Made by a program: the position numbers and the translations under genes. This document shows, piece after piece, positions 52,952-63,633 of a stretch of DNA of 64,000 nucleotides (positions within the stretch are counted from its first letter, which is position 1; each line of letters begins with the position of its first letter). Location: the NCBI RefSeq assembly GCF_019925205.1, contig NC_083560.1, positions 24,509,145 through 24,573,144 on the forward strand, written 5' to 3'. The stretch comes from Metopolophium dirhodum (Eukaryota; Arthropoda; Insecta; Hemiptera; Aphididae). Below the pieces are notes generated by a model. That model saw nothing but the letters and a program-made list of their open reading frames with translations. It ran no database searches and was not told the DNA's origin.

Positions 52952-53970
52952 TATACTATAATATTTCTCTCACGCAGTTCTTCTAAAATAGATATAATTT
53001 CATTATTGACACCAGTATTACCAACACTTTGTGATGATGACAGAAGATTTAATCTAGTTACTAGCTCATTCGGATCGTCATAATAAACTAATTGTGTTTG
53101 AGGTAATACATCTTTATATAAACCTCTGCCTGTCTTAGGATCAGGTGATGAAGTAAAATTAATCATATCTGTAGACATGTGATCTGCAGGTGAAAAACTG
53201 CTTGCTGATTGATTAAAATCAAATGGTTCAATTTCTTGTGTTATTTTTCTACGTTTAGCGTTAAATAACCCAAAAGGAGTAGAAGGTAAAGTATTGTTAA
53301 ATGATTTTAAGCTAATTCGAGGAGTTGTATTCTCATTAATTTTAGCTATTTCTTCGTTAAACTGTTTTTCCTCCATTTTCATTCGATCATACAACGGTTT
53401 TACAACAGTCATCCATTTATGGTACCTCGAGGTTCTAGGTTTTCCATCTGCTTTTAAATGGACTCCAGAAGTTTTCAAAATATTGTAATAAGATTCTATA
53501 TCTTCTATAGTTGTTTTTTTTGGTTCCTTCTCACATAATAAAGACCATAGTCCTGGTGTAAATTTATAATATTTATTAAGCAGCAATAATTTACCGTGAC
53601 TAAAAGTTGCAGAGTGTTTTCCTATTTTATACGAATCACTATCTTTATCATAATGCAAACCATAGGATTTATCATAACGTGTTGATTTAGGACGGTTATT
53701 TAAAAAATTTTCAAATGGTGAATTTAATTCGTTATCATCATCATCTTCACTAGTACATGAGGTTTCTGATTTATTTTCTAGCTCAGTTGACTGTGTGTTC
53801 CATATTTCATTTTGTTTTGTATGTGTACTCAATGGTTCAATTATTGGCTTAAATGCTTCACGGAAATAGTTTTCAGAATCTATAACACCGCGTTTCATTT
53901 CCATTATTTTTCGTTTAATATTTTTTTTTGATGTTATTAAATTTTCCAACAAGACTTTTTCTTTGTTCAT
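52951..53970 (-). CDS. Polinton-associated DUF8207-like protein, copy 2, 339 aa
   Basis: Intact; two substitutions from 5788-6807. Its stop overlaps the integrase start by one base. Confidence 0.8.
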   Translation of the reverse strand: MNKEKVLLENLITSKKNIKRKIMEMKRGVIDSENYFREAFKPIIEPLSTHTKQNEIWNTQSTELENKSETSCTSEDDDDNELNSPFENFLNNRPKSTRYDKSYGLHYDKDSDSYKIGKHSATFSHGKLLLLNKYYKFTPGLWSLLCEKEPKKTTIEDIESYYNILKTSGVHLKADGKPRTSRYHKWMTVVKPLYDRMKMEEKQFNEEIAKINENTTPRISLKSFNNTLPSTPFGLFNAKRRKITQEIEPFDFNQSASSFSPADHMSTDMINFTSSPDPKTGRGLYKDVLPQTQLVYYDDPNELVTRLNLLSSSQSVGNTGVNNEIISILEELRERNIIV

Positions 53971-54075
53971 TGTAAATAATAAATGTAATATACCTGTATC
54001 GTGTGACTACCGATAACACTATGCAGATAATTACTTTGTGACGGTATATTTATATATGAGTATAAGCATATAAAA

Positions 54076-54768
54076 TTATCTTATTTTAATGAACGTATGA
54101 AAACCACATCTATACCTTCCTTCATTAATTTCCCGAGTTTTATCGATGACCATAAACCCATAATCACTATGATTCCAACATAAATGAGAAATTTTGCGAA
54201 ATTCTGAGAAATCCATATCTGTAGATGAATGATCGTTGAATATATGTCGTAAATTTGTATCATCTTGTTTCAGTATTATTAAGAAGTTTGCGTTATCTCT
54301 TACTAGCTGTTTGGTTATTTTAGAATATGTCTGTGCTAAATAAAATACAGAGCTAGCACCCGAATGTCTACCCATACTAAAGTATTCTCTAATTACGGAC
54401 TGTGGACCACATATCACATCGTCAAAAATGATGATGGAATTTTTCTTGGTTAAGTTTGGTTTTATAACCTTATCAGCGCTTGTAAATATGAAAAAATTAG
54501 CACCCTTTATATCATCTATTATTTTTTTCAATAAAACATATTTTTCCTGATTAGAGGTTTTTGAGTATAAATAAATATTTTCAAATCTTAACCCGTTTGC
54601 ATGTGTGATCAGATTATACATTATATTTGTTTTTCCTGAACCACTGGGGCCAACTAGTATAGCACGTATAGTATCGGGTAATAACGAACCATGTCTTGAT
54701 GGTTTTTTTACTACCTGAACATCTACATTTATAACATCTAATTTATCTTTCTGCTCAATCAAATTCAT
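54076..54768 (-). CDS. Packaging ATPase, copy 2, 230 aa
   Basis: Walker A GPSGSGKT and Walker B IIIFDD intact; E8D is the only difference from 6913-7605. Confidence 0.93.
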   Translation of the reverse strand: MNLIEQKDKLDVINVDVQVVKKPSRHGSLLPDTIRAILVGPSGSGKTNIMYNLITHANGLRFENIYLYSKTSNQEKYVLLKKIIDDIKGANFFIFTSADKVIKPNLTKKNSIIIFDDVICGPQSVIREYFSMGRHSGASSVFYLAQTYSKITKQLVRDNANFLIILKQDDTNLRHIFNDHSSTDMDFSEFRKISHLCWNHSDYGFMVIDKTREINEGRYRCGFHTFIKIR

Positions 54769-54819
54769 ATTATTTTCATATAAATACTCTAGATTTTTTA
54801 AATTTATAGCCAGTTATAG

Positions 54820-55452
54820 ATGGCGTGTTCAACTCGCAAGTGTAAGTCAGACAAGACTGGAAAAGGATTAGTAAACTCTCTTATAAATAGTCTCCCGTTC
54901 GAAGCCCATGTTTCAGGCTATCAGTATTGCGGCCCTGGTACAAAATTAAAAAAGAGACTAGATCGTGGTGATAAAGGAATAAACCCATTGGATGCTGCTT
55001 GTCGTGATCACGATATTGTGTATGCAACGAGTAAAAATTTAGACGATAGACATAAAGCTGATAAAGTGCTAGAAAATCGTGCTTGGGAGAGATTTAAAGC
55101 AAAAGATACACCTAGAAAAGAGAAATTAGTTGCGTACGCAGTAACAAACGCAATGAAAGCTAAAAGAAAAATAGGTATGGGTTGCAAACGGAAACGTGCT
55201 ATAAAAACAAATTGTATACTAGCAGCGAAAAAAAAAAGAATCTCAAAGAAAAAGAATGGTGGTAAAAGGCTGATTTTAGCACCGAGGCAGTCAGGAGGTG
55301 TAATTCCCTTAATACCTATATTTGCAGGATTGTCGGCACTTGGTAGTTTGATGTCTGGAGGTGCTAGTGTGTATAATGCTGTTCAAAATTCAAAAAGAAA
55401 AAAAGGCAGTGGTTTGAAATCAAACAAAAATAGGTTAAGAAAAAAAAACTGA
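54820..55452 (+). CDS. Phospholipase A2 minor capsid protein, copy 2, 210 aa
   Basis: Calcium loop and His64-Asp65 intact; K118I in the basic stretch. The stop overlaps the protease start. Confidence 0.9.
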   Translation: MACSTRKCKSDKTGKGLVNSLINSLPFEAHVSGYQYCGPGTKLKKRLDRGDKGINPLDAACRDHDIVYATSKNLDDRHKADKVLENRAWERFKAKDTPRKEKLVAYAVTNAMKAKRKIGMGCKRKRAIKTNCILAAKKKRISKKKNGGKRLILAPRQSGGVIPLIPIFAGLSALGSLMSGGASVYNAVQNSKRKKGSGLKSNKNRLRKKN

Positions 55453-55823
55453 TGATCACGCTACCTAACAGACCGCTTTCGTCTCAAGATATTATAAAAT
55501 ATGTCGGAAAGTTGAAAATCAATCATTTCCGTGGAGTCTTTTCACGTGATAACTTACCTAAAAAACCGCATACGATTGAATGTGGTGTATTAAACTTGGA
55601 TATATCTTCAGGCGACGGAAGTCATTGGGTAGCGTTTTATAAAAATAAGGACAAAGTTGTTTATTTCGATAGCTTTGGTGATTTACCACCACCAATTGAA
55701 TTACAACATTATTTTCATGAGTTTAAAATAGTATACAACTATTCTAACTATCAAGATTTCAATACATTTAACTGCGGTCATTTATGTCTTGAATTTTTAC
55801 AATGTATGAATCTGTTACATTAA
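55452..55823 (+). CDS. Adenain-like protease, copy 2, 123 aa
   Basis: H58, D73, Q101 and C108 kept. G32R and Y65N make this the most changed virion gene relative to its size. Confidence 0.92.
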   Translation: MITLPNRPLSSQDIIKYVGKLKINHFRGVFSRDNLPKKPHTIECGVLNLDISSGDGSHWVAFYKNKDKVVYFDSFGDLPPPIELQHYFHEFKIVYNYSNYQDFNTFNCGHLCLEFLQCMNLLH

Positions 55824-56542
55824 GTTTGACTGGAAATACAACTATATTATCAACGAATTATTTTCCGTCCCTAAATGTTTACGAGGATTCAGAAATAGCT
55901 TTGTTATCTTTGCAAACGTGCAATTCATTTCCAAATATTATAAATCCAACTAATAACCGGCTGAGAATAAAATCAATTCCTCCAGATAGAATAGCAAAAA
56001 TTCAATTTTTTGTACCAGTCGAATGCCGTGACATAGAAGATATTAACAAATATATGGTAGAAGAGTTATCTCAAGTTAATAAAGTCTACGGAACAAAGCT
56101 GACATTCAGTGTACGTATTGATCCTGTCGATTTTAGAACGTATATAAAATGTAATGGAATACTAAACTTTGAGCATCCGTATAGTATAGCACCTGTTTTT
56201 GGGTATAGAAAGAAAGTTTGTGGACCGTTTCATGAAGAACATCGATCGGATAAAGCTGCAAATTTAAACACAATTAATTCTATAAAAGTAATGTGTAATA
56301 TAGCACATGGGTCATTCAACAACCAACTTCAAAGCCATTCGATATATGAGTTTTTCCCAAGTGGGAGAAGAGGAACAAAGGTTGTTCAATCTCCGGTAAA
56401 CCTTATATATTACAGATTAAACAAAACAGATATTAATTCAATTACTGTTCAGTTAGTTGACCAAAACAATAATCCAATTGACAATTTTAACGAAACGTTA
56501 ACAGTTGTTCTGCATATTAAACGTCACGGATCTCATCATTAA
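55802..56542 (+). CDS. Penton-like protein paralogue 1, copy 2, 246 aa
   Basis: One Ile-to-Val change from 8639-9379; otherwise as copy 1. Confidence 0.75.
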   Translation: MYESVTLSLTGNTTILSTNYFPSLNVYEDSEIALLSLQTCNSFPNIINPTNNRLRIKSIPPDRIAKIQFFVPVECRDIEDINKYMVEELSQVNKVYGTKLTFSVRIDPVDFRTYIKCNGILNFEHPYSIAPVFGYRKKVCGPFHEEHRSDKAANLNTINSIKVMCNIAHGSFNNQLQSHSIYEFFPSGRRGTKVVQSPVNLIYYRLNKTDINSITVQLVDQNNNPIDNFNETLTVVLHIKRHGSHH

Positions 56543-56563
56543 ATTTATATCTTAGATTTTGTA

Positions 56564-57304
56564 ATGTATGAGTCAGTTACTTTAAGTTTAACTGGGAATG
56601 CTACCATATTATCTGTAAATTATTTTCCACCTATAAACCTTTACGAGGACTCAGAAATAGCTTTGTTATGTTTACAGTCATTTAATTCGTTTCCAAATAT
56701 TAATGATAATAATAATAAATTTTCTATACAAGTAGCTGAGAATGAAAACAATAATGATCCTATGATATGTTTTATTACATTGGAAGAGGGTTGTTATGAA
56801 ATTGAAGATATTAAGCAACGAGTTAAGAAGCAAATAGATGACTATAATAGTAAAAACTTAACCAATTTAACATTCGACATTACAGTTGATCCTAACGATT
56901 TCAGATCGTATATAAAATGTAATGGGATACTACACTTTGAGCATCCGTATAGTATAGCACCTGTATTCGGTTTTGAAAAACGAGTATATAAGCCACACAA
57001 TGAAATTCTTCGATCGGAAAAAGCTGTAAATTTAAACACAATTAATTCTATAAAAGTAATGTGTAATATAGCTCAAGGATCATTCAACAACCATCTTCAG
57101 AGTCATTCGATTTATGAGTTTTTCCCAAGTGAAAGGACAGGGTTGAAAGTAATTCAGTCACCACCAAATTTAATATATTACAAATTGAATAAAACAAATA
57201 TTGATTCGATAACCGTTCAGTTAGTTGATCAAGATCATAATCCGATTGATAATTTTGCTGAGGCATTGGCAATTGTGTTACATATTAAACGTTACGGATC
57301 TTGA
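56564..57304 (+). CDS. Penton-like protein paralogue 2, copy 2, 246 aa
   Basis: Protein identical to 9401-10141. Confidence 0.75.
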   Translation: MYESVTLSLTGNATILSVNYFPPINLYEDSEIALLCLQSFNSFPNINDNNNKFSIQVAENENNNDPMICFITLEEGCYEIEDIKQRVKKQIDDYNSKNLTNLTFDITVDPNDFRSYIKCNGILHFEHPYSIAPVFGFEKRVYKPHNEILRSEKAVNLNTINSIKVMCNIAQGSFNNHLQSHSIYEFFPSERTGLKVIQSPPNLIYYKLNKTNIDSITVQLVDQDHNPIDNFAEALAIVLHIKRYGS

Positions 57305-57305
57305 G

Positions 57306-57464
57306 ATGGGTTTAAAATTCAATATAAACCCACTACTTCGGATCAGTACAACTAGTCATAAGACTAAAGTGCTACCAGCAACATCAAATCAAATAAAAAA
57401 ATTGACGGTGAAGAATAAAAAAATTTTACAAGCTTTGGGTTATCAATTAAAGCAGAATGCCTGA
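57306..57464 (+). CDS. Small basic virion-cluster protein, copy 2, 52 aa
   Basis: Identical to 10143-10301; overlaps the capsid start by 8 bp. Confidence 0.55.
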   Translation: MGLKFNINPLLRISTTSHKTKVLPATSNQIKKLTVKNKKILQALGYQLKQNA

Positions 57465-58665
57465 AAGTGATATTTTGGATATAACTTCACAGTACGAAAC
57501 GGATTCTAAAATTACAAAAATTGAATATCATTCATACGCACCGTATACAACATCATTTAATAATAATGATGAAATACGTATATCGATCCAGCAAACGGAT
57601 GTCTATCCATATCTACACGAAAGCTTTATTTTTTTGGAAGGAATAATTACTGATGCTACCAAAGTGAAACTAACTAATAACGGTTACTCTTACCTTTTTG
57701 AGCAAATACGGTTGGAAATCAATGGGATAGAAGTAGATAGCACGCGTGTTCTTGGAATCACTAGCTCGTTGAAAGGTTACTTATCCGGTACGCCAGACAA
57801 CTACAATTGCTATGAAAATGCTGGCTGGAATTTTAAAAACGCAACGCAATCAGAAAATGATAAAGGTGAATTTAGTGCTTGCATTCCATTGAAATATTGG
57901 TTAGGTTTGTTTGAAGATTATAAAAGAATATTAGTGAATTCTAGATTGGAATTAATATTAACTCGAAGTCATAGCGATTTAAATGCTTTAAGTTTAAAAA
58001 CTGGTGTAACTGCTTCTGAAGGTAAAGTCGTTTTAAATAAAATAGCCTGGATGGTTCCACATATAACTGTTGACGATGAAGAAAGGTTAAAATTATTGAA
58101 ACTTATAGAAAAAGAAAAAAGTTTGTTTATTCCTTTTAGATCTTTTGAGACTTTTGAATATCCTGAACTCGGAACCGCTAAAAAAGTTGTATGGAATTTG
58201 AAAACTGCTTCAAAATTAGAAAAACCACGATTTATCATAATTGGATTGCAAAAAGGACGCAAAAATATGTTATCGAAAGATTGTAGTATATTTGACCATT
58301 GTAATTTAACAAACGTTAAAGTATTTCTGAACTCGATAGCTTATCCATACAATAATTTGAATTTAGATTTTACTAAAAATAATTTCACTTTATTATATAA
58401 TATGTATACATCGTTTCAAGAATCGTACTATGAAAAAAGTATTCGTAACCCGATATTGAGTCCTTCTACTTTTCTGACAAACGCTCCAATTATAGTCATC
58501 GATACTTCGAAACAGAACGATTCAGCTACTGCCTCGGCAGTGGATGTTCTATTGGAAATTGAAGCTTCAGAATCGCTTGCAGGTGTAACTGCTTACTGTT
58601 TATTAATTCATGATCGTATTGTAGAATATGTACCTTTTACTAGAGAAGTAAGGAAACTTGTGTAA
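57457..58665 (+). CDS. Putative major capsid protein, copy 2, 402 aa
   Basis: Protein identical to 10294-11502. Followed by a canonical AATAAA at 58691-58696 that copy 1 lacks. Confidence 0.78.
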   Translation: MPESDILDITSQYETDSKITKIEYHSYAPYTTSFNNNDEIRISIQQTDVYPYLHESFIFLEGIITDATKVKLTNNGYSYLFEQIRLEINGIEVDSTRVLGITSSLKGYLSGTPDNYNCYENAGWNFKNATQSENDKGEFSACIPLKYWLGLFEDYKRILVNSRLELILTRSHSDLNALSLKTGVTASEGKVVLNKIAWMVPHITVDDEERLKLLKLIEKEKSLFIPFRSFETFEYPELGTAKKVVWNLKTASKLEKPRFIIIGLQKGRKNMLSKDCSIFDHCNLTNVKVFLNSIAYPYNNLNLDFTKNNFTLLYNMYTSFQESYYEKSIRNPILSPSTFLTNAPIIVIDTSKQNDSATASAVDVLLEIEASESLAGVTAYCLLIHDRIVEYVPFTREVRKLV

Positions 58666-58690
58666 ATATAATTAAGAATTAATTTTTAAC

Positions 58691-58696
58691 AATAAA
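58691..58696 (+). terminator. Poly(A) signal AATAAA after the capsid gene
   Basis: Twenty-five bases after the capsid stop; altered to AAAAAA in copy 1. Confidence 0.6.
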
Positions 58697-58805
58697 AACT
58701 ATTATTTAATAATTTGTGTTCTTTACTTGAAATAATTATTTTAGTTTTAAGATTTGCTAAAAAATTTGCTACACGAAGACAAAATTTGGTAGAAAATCTC
58801 TGTTT

Positions 58806-58908
58806 TGTGTTACACGGTAAATCTGAGTGCTCCAAGGGGGACATTCCCCCTTGAAAAAAAATTTTTACCGTGGAAAAGCTGGCTGTGAACATACAAATAT
58901 ATACTACT
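58806..58908. repeat. Right terminal inverted repeat of Polinton copy 2
   Basis: Exact inverse of 44228-44330, ending TACTACT; nested hairpin at 58813-58872. Confidence 0.97.
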
Positions 58909-59035
58909 GCCGTCTATAAAAATCCTAGATCAGTCTACAGCTGTCTATCATAAAAAATCTTAGATCGGTCCTTGCCGTCTATTTACCATAAAAAACCCTA
59001 GATCAGTCTACAGCTGTCTATCATAAAATACGTAT
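58909..59035 (-). repeat. Target duplication and LTR-side part of the gypsy leader array
   Basis: GCCGTC at 58909-58914, then further units with GATCAGTCTACAGCTGTCTA and GATCGGTCCTTGCCGTC, continuing the array at 44035-44227. Confidence 0.85.
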
Positions 59036-59493
59036 ATAGTTCTTCCCAAGCTTGTTTCCTATTTTTTTTTTTCTTTATTTAATTTTATTCGAATATTTTT
59101 CCCTAATATTTTACACCACCACCAAGTATAAAATAAACGCTGATATATATGTATCAACGTGAGACGTGCACTTCAAGCTATACAATTTTAATTTTAATTA
59201 TCTATCTTCACTTAATTAATATACTCACAACAACGTTGTTGCCACTGCTGTGTTCATTTTCCTTGATTGACTGCTGGCCCGTCTTGAATTGTTCGTTGAT
59301 CCCGGAGTCGCCTTGGTTGATCAGACCTTGACTGTTACCTCCGTGGAGCTGCTTGACGTGGTGTAGCCGCTGCGTCGGTACTGGATCTCCGAAGTTGAAT
59401 GTAGCCGCCTTGACTGCTAGACTCGCCTTTGGAAATTTAAATCCACCGCTTTGACTGCTCGCCTCGTCTTGAAACTCCTTGAACCTCCTTTTT
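59036..59493 (-). other. Gypsy leader next to the primer site
   Basis: Non-coding. From 59250 it is GC-richer with repeated CCTTGAC/CTGCTxG motifs (GACTGCTGG, GACTGCTAG, GACTGCTCG), perhaps an RNA packaging or structural element. Confidence 0.45.
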
Positions 59494-59505
59494 TCGACTG
59501 CGCCA
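59494..59505 (-). other. Primer binding site, tRNA-Ser type
   Basis: Reads TGGCGCAGTCGA on the minus strand, one base from the 5' LTR, complementary to the 3' end of an arthropod tRNA-Ser (CGACTGC plus GCCA). The same primer type is used by Drosophila 17.6 and 297. Confidence 0.85.
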
Positions 59506-59506
59506 G

Positions 59507-60234
59507 TGTAATGTTCTCGACAGCTTGGTACCTACTATCGTAGTTCTAATAGCAGATAAGTGGCTGCCGAGATATTATAGTTGCGGGTCGCAGACAATTT
59601 GTTTGATGTTGTAGTCGTGGTTGATAATAGATAAAAGACAATTTTGTTGTTTTATTGTGAATTTTATTATATTGTTGATAATTTTTCTAAGTCCAAAATA
59701 TGCTCGTACAGAGTGGCGTGAAGGTGCTTGCACTAATGGGTGGTAGTACACGTCTGAAAACAGGCCGATTCGGGCTCCCTTATATATGAAGTTCCCCGTA
59801 CCCCTTGCCTATAGCTACTGTATCTCGACTCACGGATGTGATGTGTGTGACCATCGTTCCGGCCCACGCATTTTATGACTTCCAGTATAATTCTGTGTAT
59901 TCGATTTGATATAATCATTTTTAATTTAATTTTAATATTTTTTATAATGACTATCGTTGCGTACAGTGTTGTAATCAAAATAATCATTCTACTGTTTCAT
60001 ATTTTTATATATTGAACATTGTGGTATACAGAGCAATTATATGGTTCAATGAGTTCCTAATATCCGTTTCTCAAACAAGACATTAAAATGTAATATTATT
60101 TAATAAACAGAAGGAACCCTTATTTCCGTTTCTATTATCCGATATATGCCGAATTACAGTAAAGCTAATCTATAGTATAGTATAATTACTATTATATTAC
60201 AATGGTGTTGTTAAGTAGTAACTGGCTTACTACA
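59507..60234 (-). repeat. 5' LTR of the gypsy element
   Basis: 728 bp, partner of 37189-37920; followed by the TTTG duplication at 60235-60238. Confidence 0.95.
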
Positions 60235-60238
60235 TTTG

Positions 60239-62538
60239 TAAGGCAATTCCCACATATGGTCTAAACTAGTCATTTTTTTTCTTGCAATTTATACATTTCT
60301 CATGTATGCAATAATATGTTTCTTTTTTGGTAATTTTTTCTGCTTTTTGTTCCCTGACTTTTCAATGTGATATACGTATTACATTGCATGTTTTTTTAAA
60401 ATAGTAACAAAATTAAATATGTTTGGGCGTGATGAGTTAAATGAACTATTTAATTTTTTATGGAAAGATTCACAATTATAATATGTTGTGCGCATCGTTG
60501 AGGATACAAATTCGGCCTATATATGTGGTGGAAACTCAGTGTCGTTGGTTAAATATGTTTCTAATAAGTCCACAAAATTTTAATATCCTAATATTTAACG
60601 AATTTTTCCTACCTTTTCTGTGTTCCGATTGCATCATATTGTATAGTAGGTAAGTAAGCATTAATGTTACTCATAAAATGTCAATTGACATATTAAATCT
60701 AAAATATTTGTCATAATAAATGGTGTGCTGGTATATTTACACACGAATTGGTTTTTATTAATGAGTTTACGAACATTTCATCTTAAGGCTGGTACTCTTA
60801 TCGATTTACGATCACGTAGCGATTTAGCACGTCAAGTGCCTTAGAGTCAAGAGATACTTTAAAGTTTATAGTATATATTGAAAATTCCATGTTAAGTGAA
60901 AAAAATAACAAAATTCGTGTAATTCAATAAGTTTAAATATCGTTTCCACAAAATGATGGCCAATGATATCGAGTGTTGAAGTTTTTTTTTTTGAAAATTT
61001 CTAATTTTCCCCATGAAATGAGCAGTAGTATGCAGTGTACTATAATATACGCTTGTGAAAACTTTCAATCAAAATTTATGTTTTTTTTCTACACATCGCA
61101 TCCCTATATTCATCAATTTCTAAATACTTAATGTCAAACATATATATACATAAAAATAACATCAAGTCATAATTTAATATCTGTAAAACGTAGAGCAAAG
61201 TATTTGAAAAAATAGAAATTTATTGATGAGCAAATAAAAAATTTAAAAAATAAAATTATAACCTCTTTAAAATATTAAAACTATTTCAGTTAAAAACACT
61301 TTTTTGAAATTTCGTATTCACTGACTAGAAATGTATTATTTAAATTATTTATTCCTATATATTTGGACTTATTTTCATTGGTATTTGTATTATTATTATC
61401 TTATAACACTGACTAGAAATTTATTAATTATTTAATAATTACAAAATAATTACTAATTTATTATGACTATTCATTTTCCAATATATCAATCCTAGAACTA
61501 CGAATGTATTCAATAGTCATTACTATATATTGTGTAATTGAATGCTTATATATTATACAATAGGACGCAATAGAAACACAAATGGGTAAGAAAAAAATAA
61601 TTAATCTATCCGGCTAGTGGATGCAATCCAAATACCGAAACGGTTTAAGAGGTTGAAACGGGACGCAATCGAATTTCGCCCTATTTACTTAAATAGGAGG
61701 CCAAACATATTCCAGAATTATGAATAGCCTTTTCAAAATCGTCATACGACCGAATAAGTCTGGTAAACATATCGTCGACGGCTTTTCGTTTTAAATTGCT
61801 GTTATGTTTCTATCGATTTATTTAGTTAAAGTTACTTCTATCGTTTGGATTTGTGTCAAAATTTGTTAGGAGAAATTTCTAGGAAATGCAGGTACATTGT
61901 AAATAGAACTTGTGTTTTTATACCAGTATGGTATTGTAAAATTGTTATTTTGTACAATCATATTAACTGCCTACGTAATTAATGATTGTTTTATATATTT
62001 ATATCAAAATCAACTCGGCTGTTTATTTACGAATGATTATTCAAGTTATAACTTAAACCCACCTTCGTCCGTCAACCAGAAAATCACCGTAAAACAATTT
62101 ATTTTATTTCAATATTGTTTTCATATTTTGTAAAGTGTGTGATGTGAATACAATTTATACCATCTATGGTTCTAAATTTTTATACATTTCCCATACCAGA
62201 TATCTATTAAATATTAATTATTAATTGTTCTTACATATTTTGGGTTTTCAATATTATATTATAAAACATAATGTATAAATTATTGTTAGTCTGATACCTA
62301 GTCATTATAAATCATTGATAACATTTGGAAGTATTTTATTTTTTTTTTTGACTTAACTACTATAATATTATGTTAATAATTACAAATCACTTATATATTA
62401 TAGTAATTAAGTTTCATGAACAGAATTATAATTTAAATAATTTTACATTTTTTTTGTGCATCCTAATTCTTAGTGGCATAACATTGATGGGATATTTTAT
62501 GCATAATATGTTTGTTTTGGTATAAACAAAGGTTTATC
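60239..62538. other. Intergenic, with repeat T copy 2 at 61650-61822
   Basis: AT-rich, no gene. 61650-61822 matches 23575-23745. 61590-61630 echoes 29670-29710. Confidence 0.45.
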
Positions 62539-62760
62539 GGGCACGGAGTGGCCGAGTGGACTAAGGCATCGGTTCCAACGATCACCGATACCGGTTCAAA
62601 ACCTCGGCCACGAGCGGCATTTTTCTTCGGGTTCACTGCACCGTCAAACCGCCTGTGTCAGACGCTAGACGACGCGTTCAGACAGTGAAAGGAAAATTTA
62701 CCTTTTAAACATAGTGTATGTTTGTATGGGGGTTTTTCACGATAATTCAATTTGTACGTG
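62539..62760 (+). repeat. tRNA-derived SINE
   Basis: The head resembles tRNA-Ser: A box TGGCCGAGTGG (62549-62559) and B box GGTTCAAAACC (62593-62603) at normal spacing, followed by an unrelated body with TGCACCGTCAAACCGCC and GACGCTAGACGACG. There is no acceptor-stem closure, so it is not a functional tRNA. The 3' boundary is approximate. Confidence 0.7.
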
Positions 62761-63633
62761 AGTTATGAGCATTTTCTATTTGCAGTTTATAATATACCCA
62801 AAACCTGTTAAACGTGATTGCAGCGCATAAATTCTATGTTTTACTTCACAACTCGGAAGCAACATTTTAATGTGTAATCACAAATCACTAATCAATAGTT
62901 TGGTTGTTGGCAAGGTGGATATATAGAGGTGTAAACACTCTGATTATAAATTGATTGAAAAATGTACACCATTTGTGATTGCCACCGGGAGCGCTGACTA
63001 CCCGATGAAGGCTCATAATGTTCGTACTTCTATACGAAAATACGATTTACAATGCTGAATGCTTGCAAGTTGTAATGCCATAAAAAATAAAAATATAAGA
63101 TATCAATTTAATTTAAATAATGAATAACTTAGATGGATTTTTATTTAATAATTTTGAAACATAAATCTATCTTCAATTATACAATTATTGATAATTATCC
63201 ACATTTTTTTTGGGAATATTGATTTGTGGAGTAGTTGTAGACATGTTGCCTACCTATTTGTGTTATAATTAAAAATTTAAATTTATGAATTTATTGTAAT
63301 GATTGTCATATTGAAATATATTGATTAAAGTACCTACCTAATTGTAAATTTGTTATTTCCTTAATTTGGTACCACTACTTGTCATAATATGTTTATTTTT
63401 GTAAAAACATATTGTAGTTATTCTAATAATGGAATTATTGAAAATACCATCTCACTACTCAATGTCTCTATGGAAATTATTTATGTGTATAATAATAGTA
63501 CCTATTTACATCATATTATTATCCTAGTGTACCTCTTTTGGCTTTTGCATTCTTTTAAGTATCTACACAACCTACTTTTTTTGTACAAAAGGTGGTATGA
63601 AACTTATTTTTGTAACTTATCGAGTATTGTAGT
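62761..63633. other. Intergenic
   Basis: AT-rich. A plus-strand frame at 63389-63712 is hydrophobic and overlaps the THAP exon in another frame, so it is discarded. Confidence 0.4.

Larger units (their letters stand above)
44228..58908 (+). mobile_element. Complete Polinton/adintovirus-like element, copy 2, 14681 bp
   Basis: Bounded by 103-bp inverted repeats (AG...CT) and the GCCGTC duplication, inserted in the gypsy leader repeats. It contains at least 16 candidate genes, of which integrase, ATPase, protease, PLA2, penton-like and capsid genes are recognisable. No type B DNA polymerase is present in any frame: the largest frames are 402, 339 and 305 codons, and none carries the DTDS or SLYPS motifs. 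One gene is broken (stop at 51358). It is shorter than typical 15-20-kb Polintons by about the length of the missing polymerase. Confidence 0.95.
37189..60234 (-). mobile_element. Ty3/gypsy LTR retrotransposon, split by Polinton copy 2
   Basis: Minus-strand element with LTRs at 59507-60234 (5') and 37189-37920 (3'). The LTRs begin TG and end CA and are flanked by TTTG (37185-37188 and 60235-60238). Order along the minus strand: 5' LTR, tRNA-Ser-type primer site, repeat-rich leader, gag, pol, 1.2 kb without a recognised gene, polypurine tract, 3' LTR. Without the 14.7-kb Polinton and one duplicated GCCGTC it would be about 8.4 kb. The 732- and 728-bp LTRs differ by one 4-bp indel and one substitution that I could see, so insertion was recent. 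Confidence 0.95.

Noticed and set aside
57969..58262. 97-codon minus-strand frame inside the capsid gene (also 10806-11099)
   Set aside because: Antisense shadow of a well-supported gene.
44228..58908. Densovirus (parvovirus) origin suggested by PLA2
   Set aside because: Integrase, packaging ATPase, adenain-like protease, 6-bp duplication and AG...CT ends place it with Polintons/adintoviruses; PLA2 also occurs there.
62539..62620. Functional tRNA gene
   Set aside because: A and B boxes are present but the acceptor stem does not pair; it is the head of a SINE.
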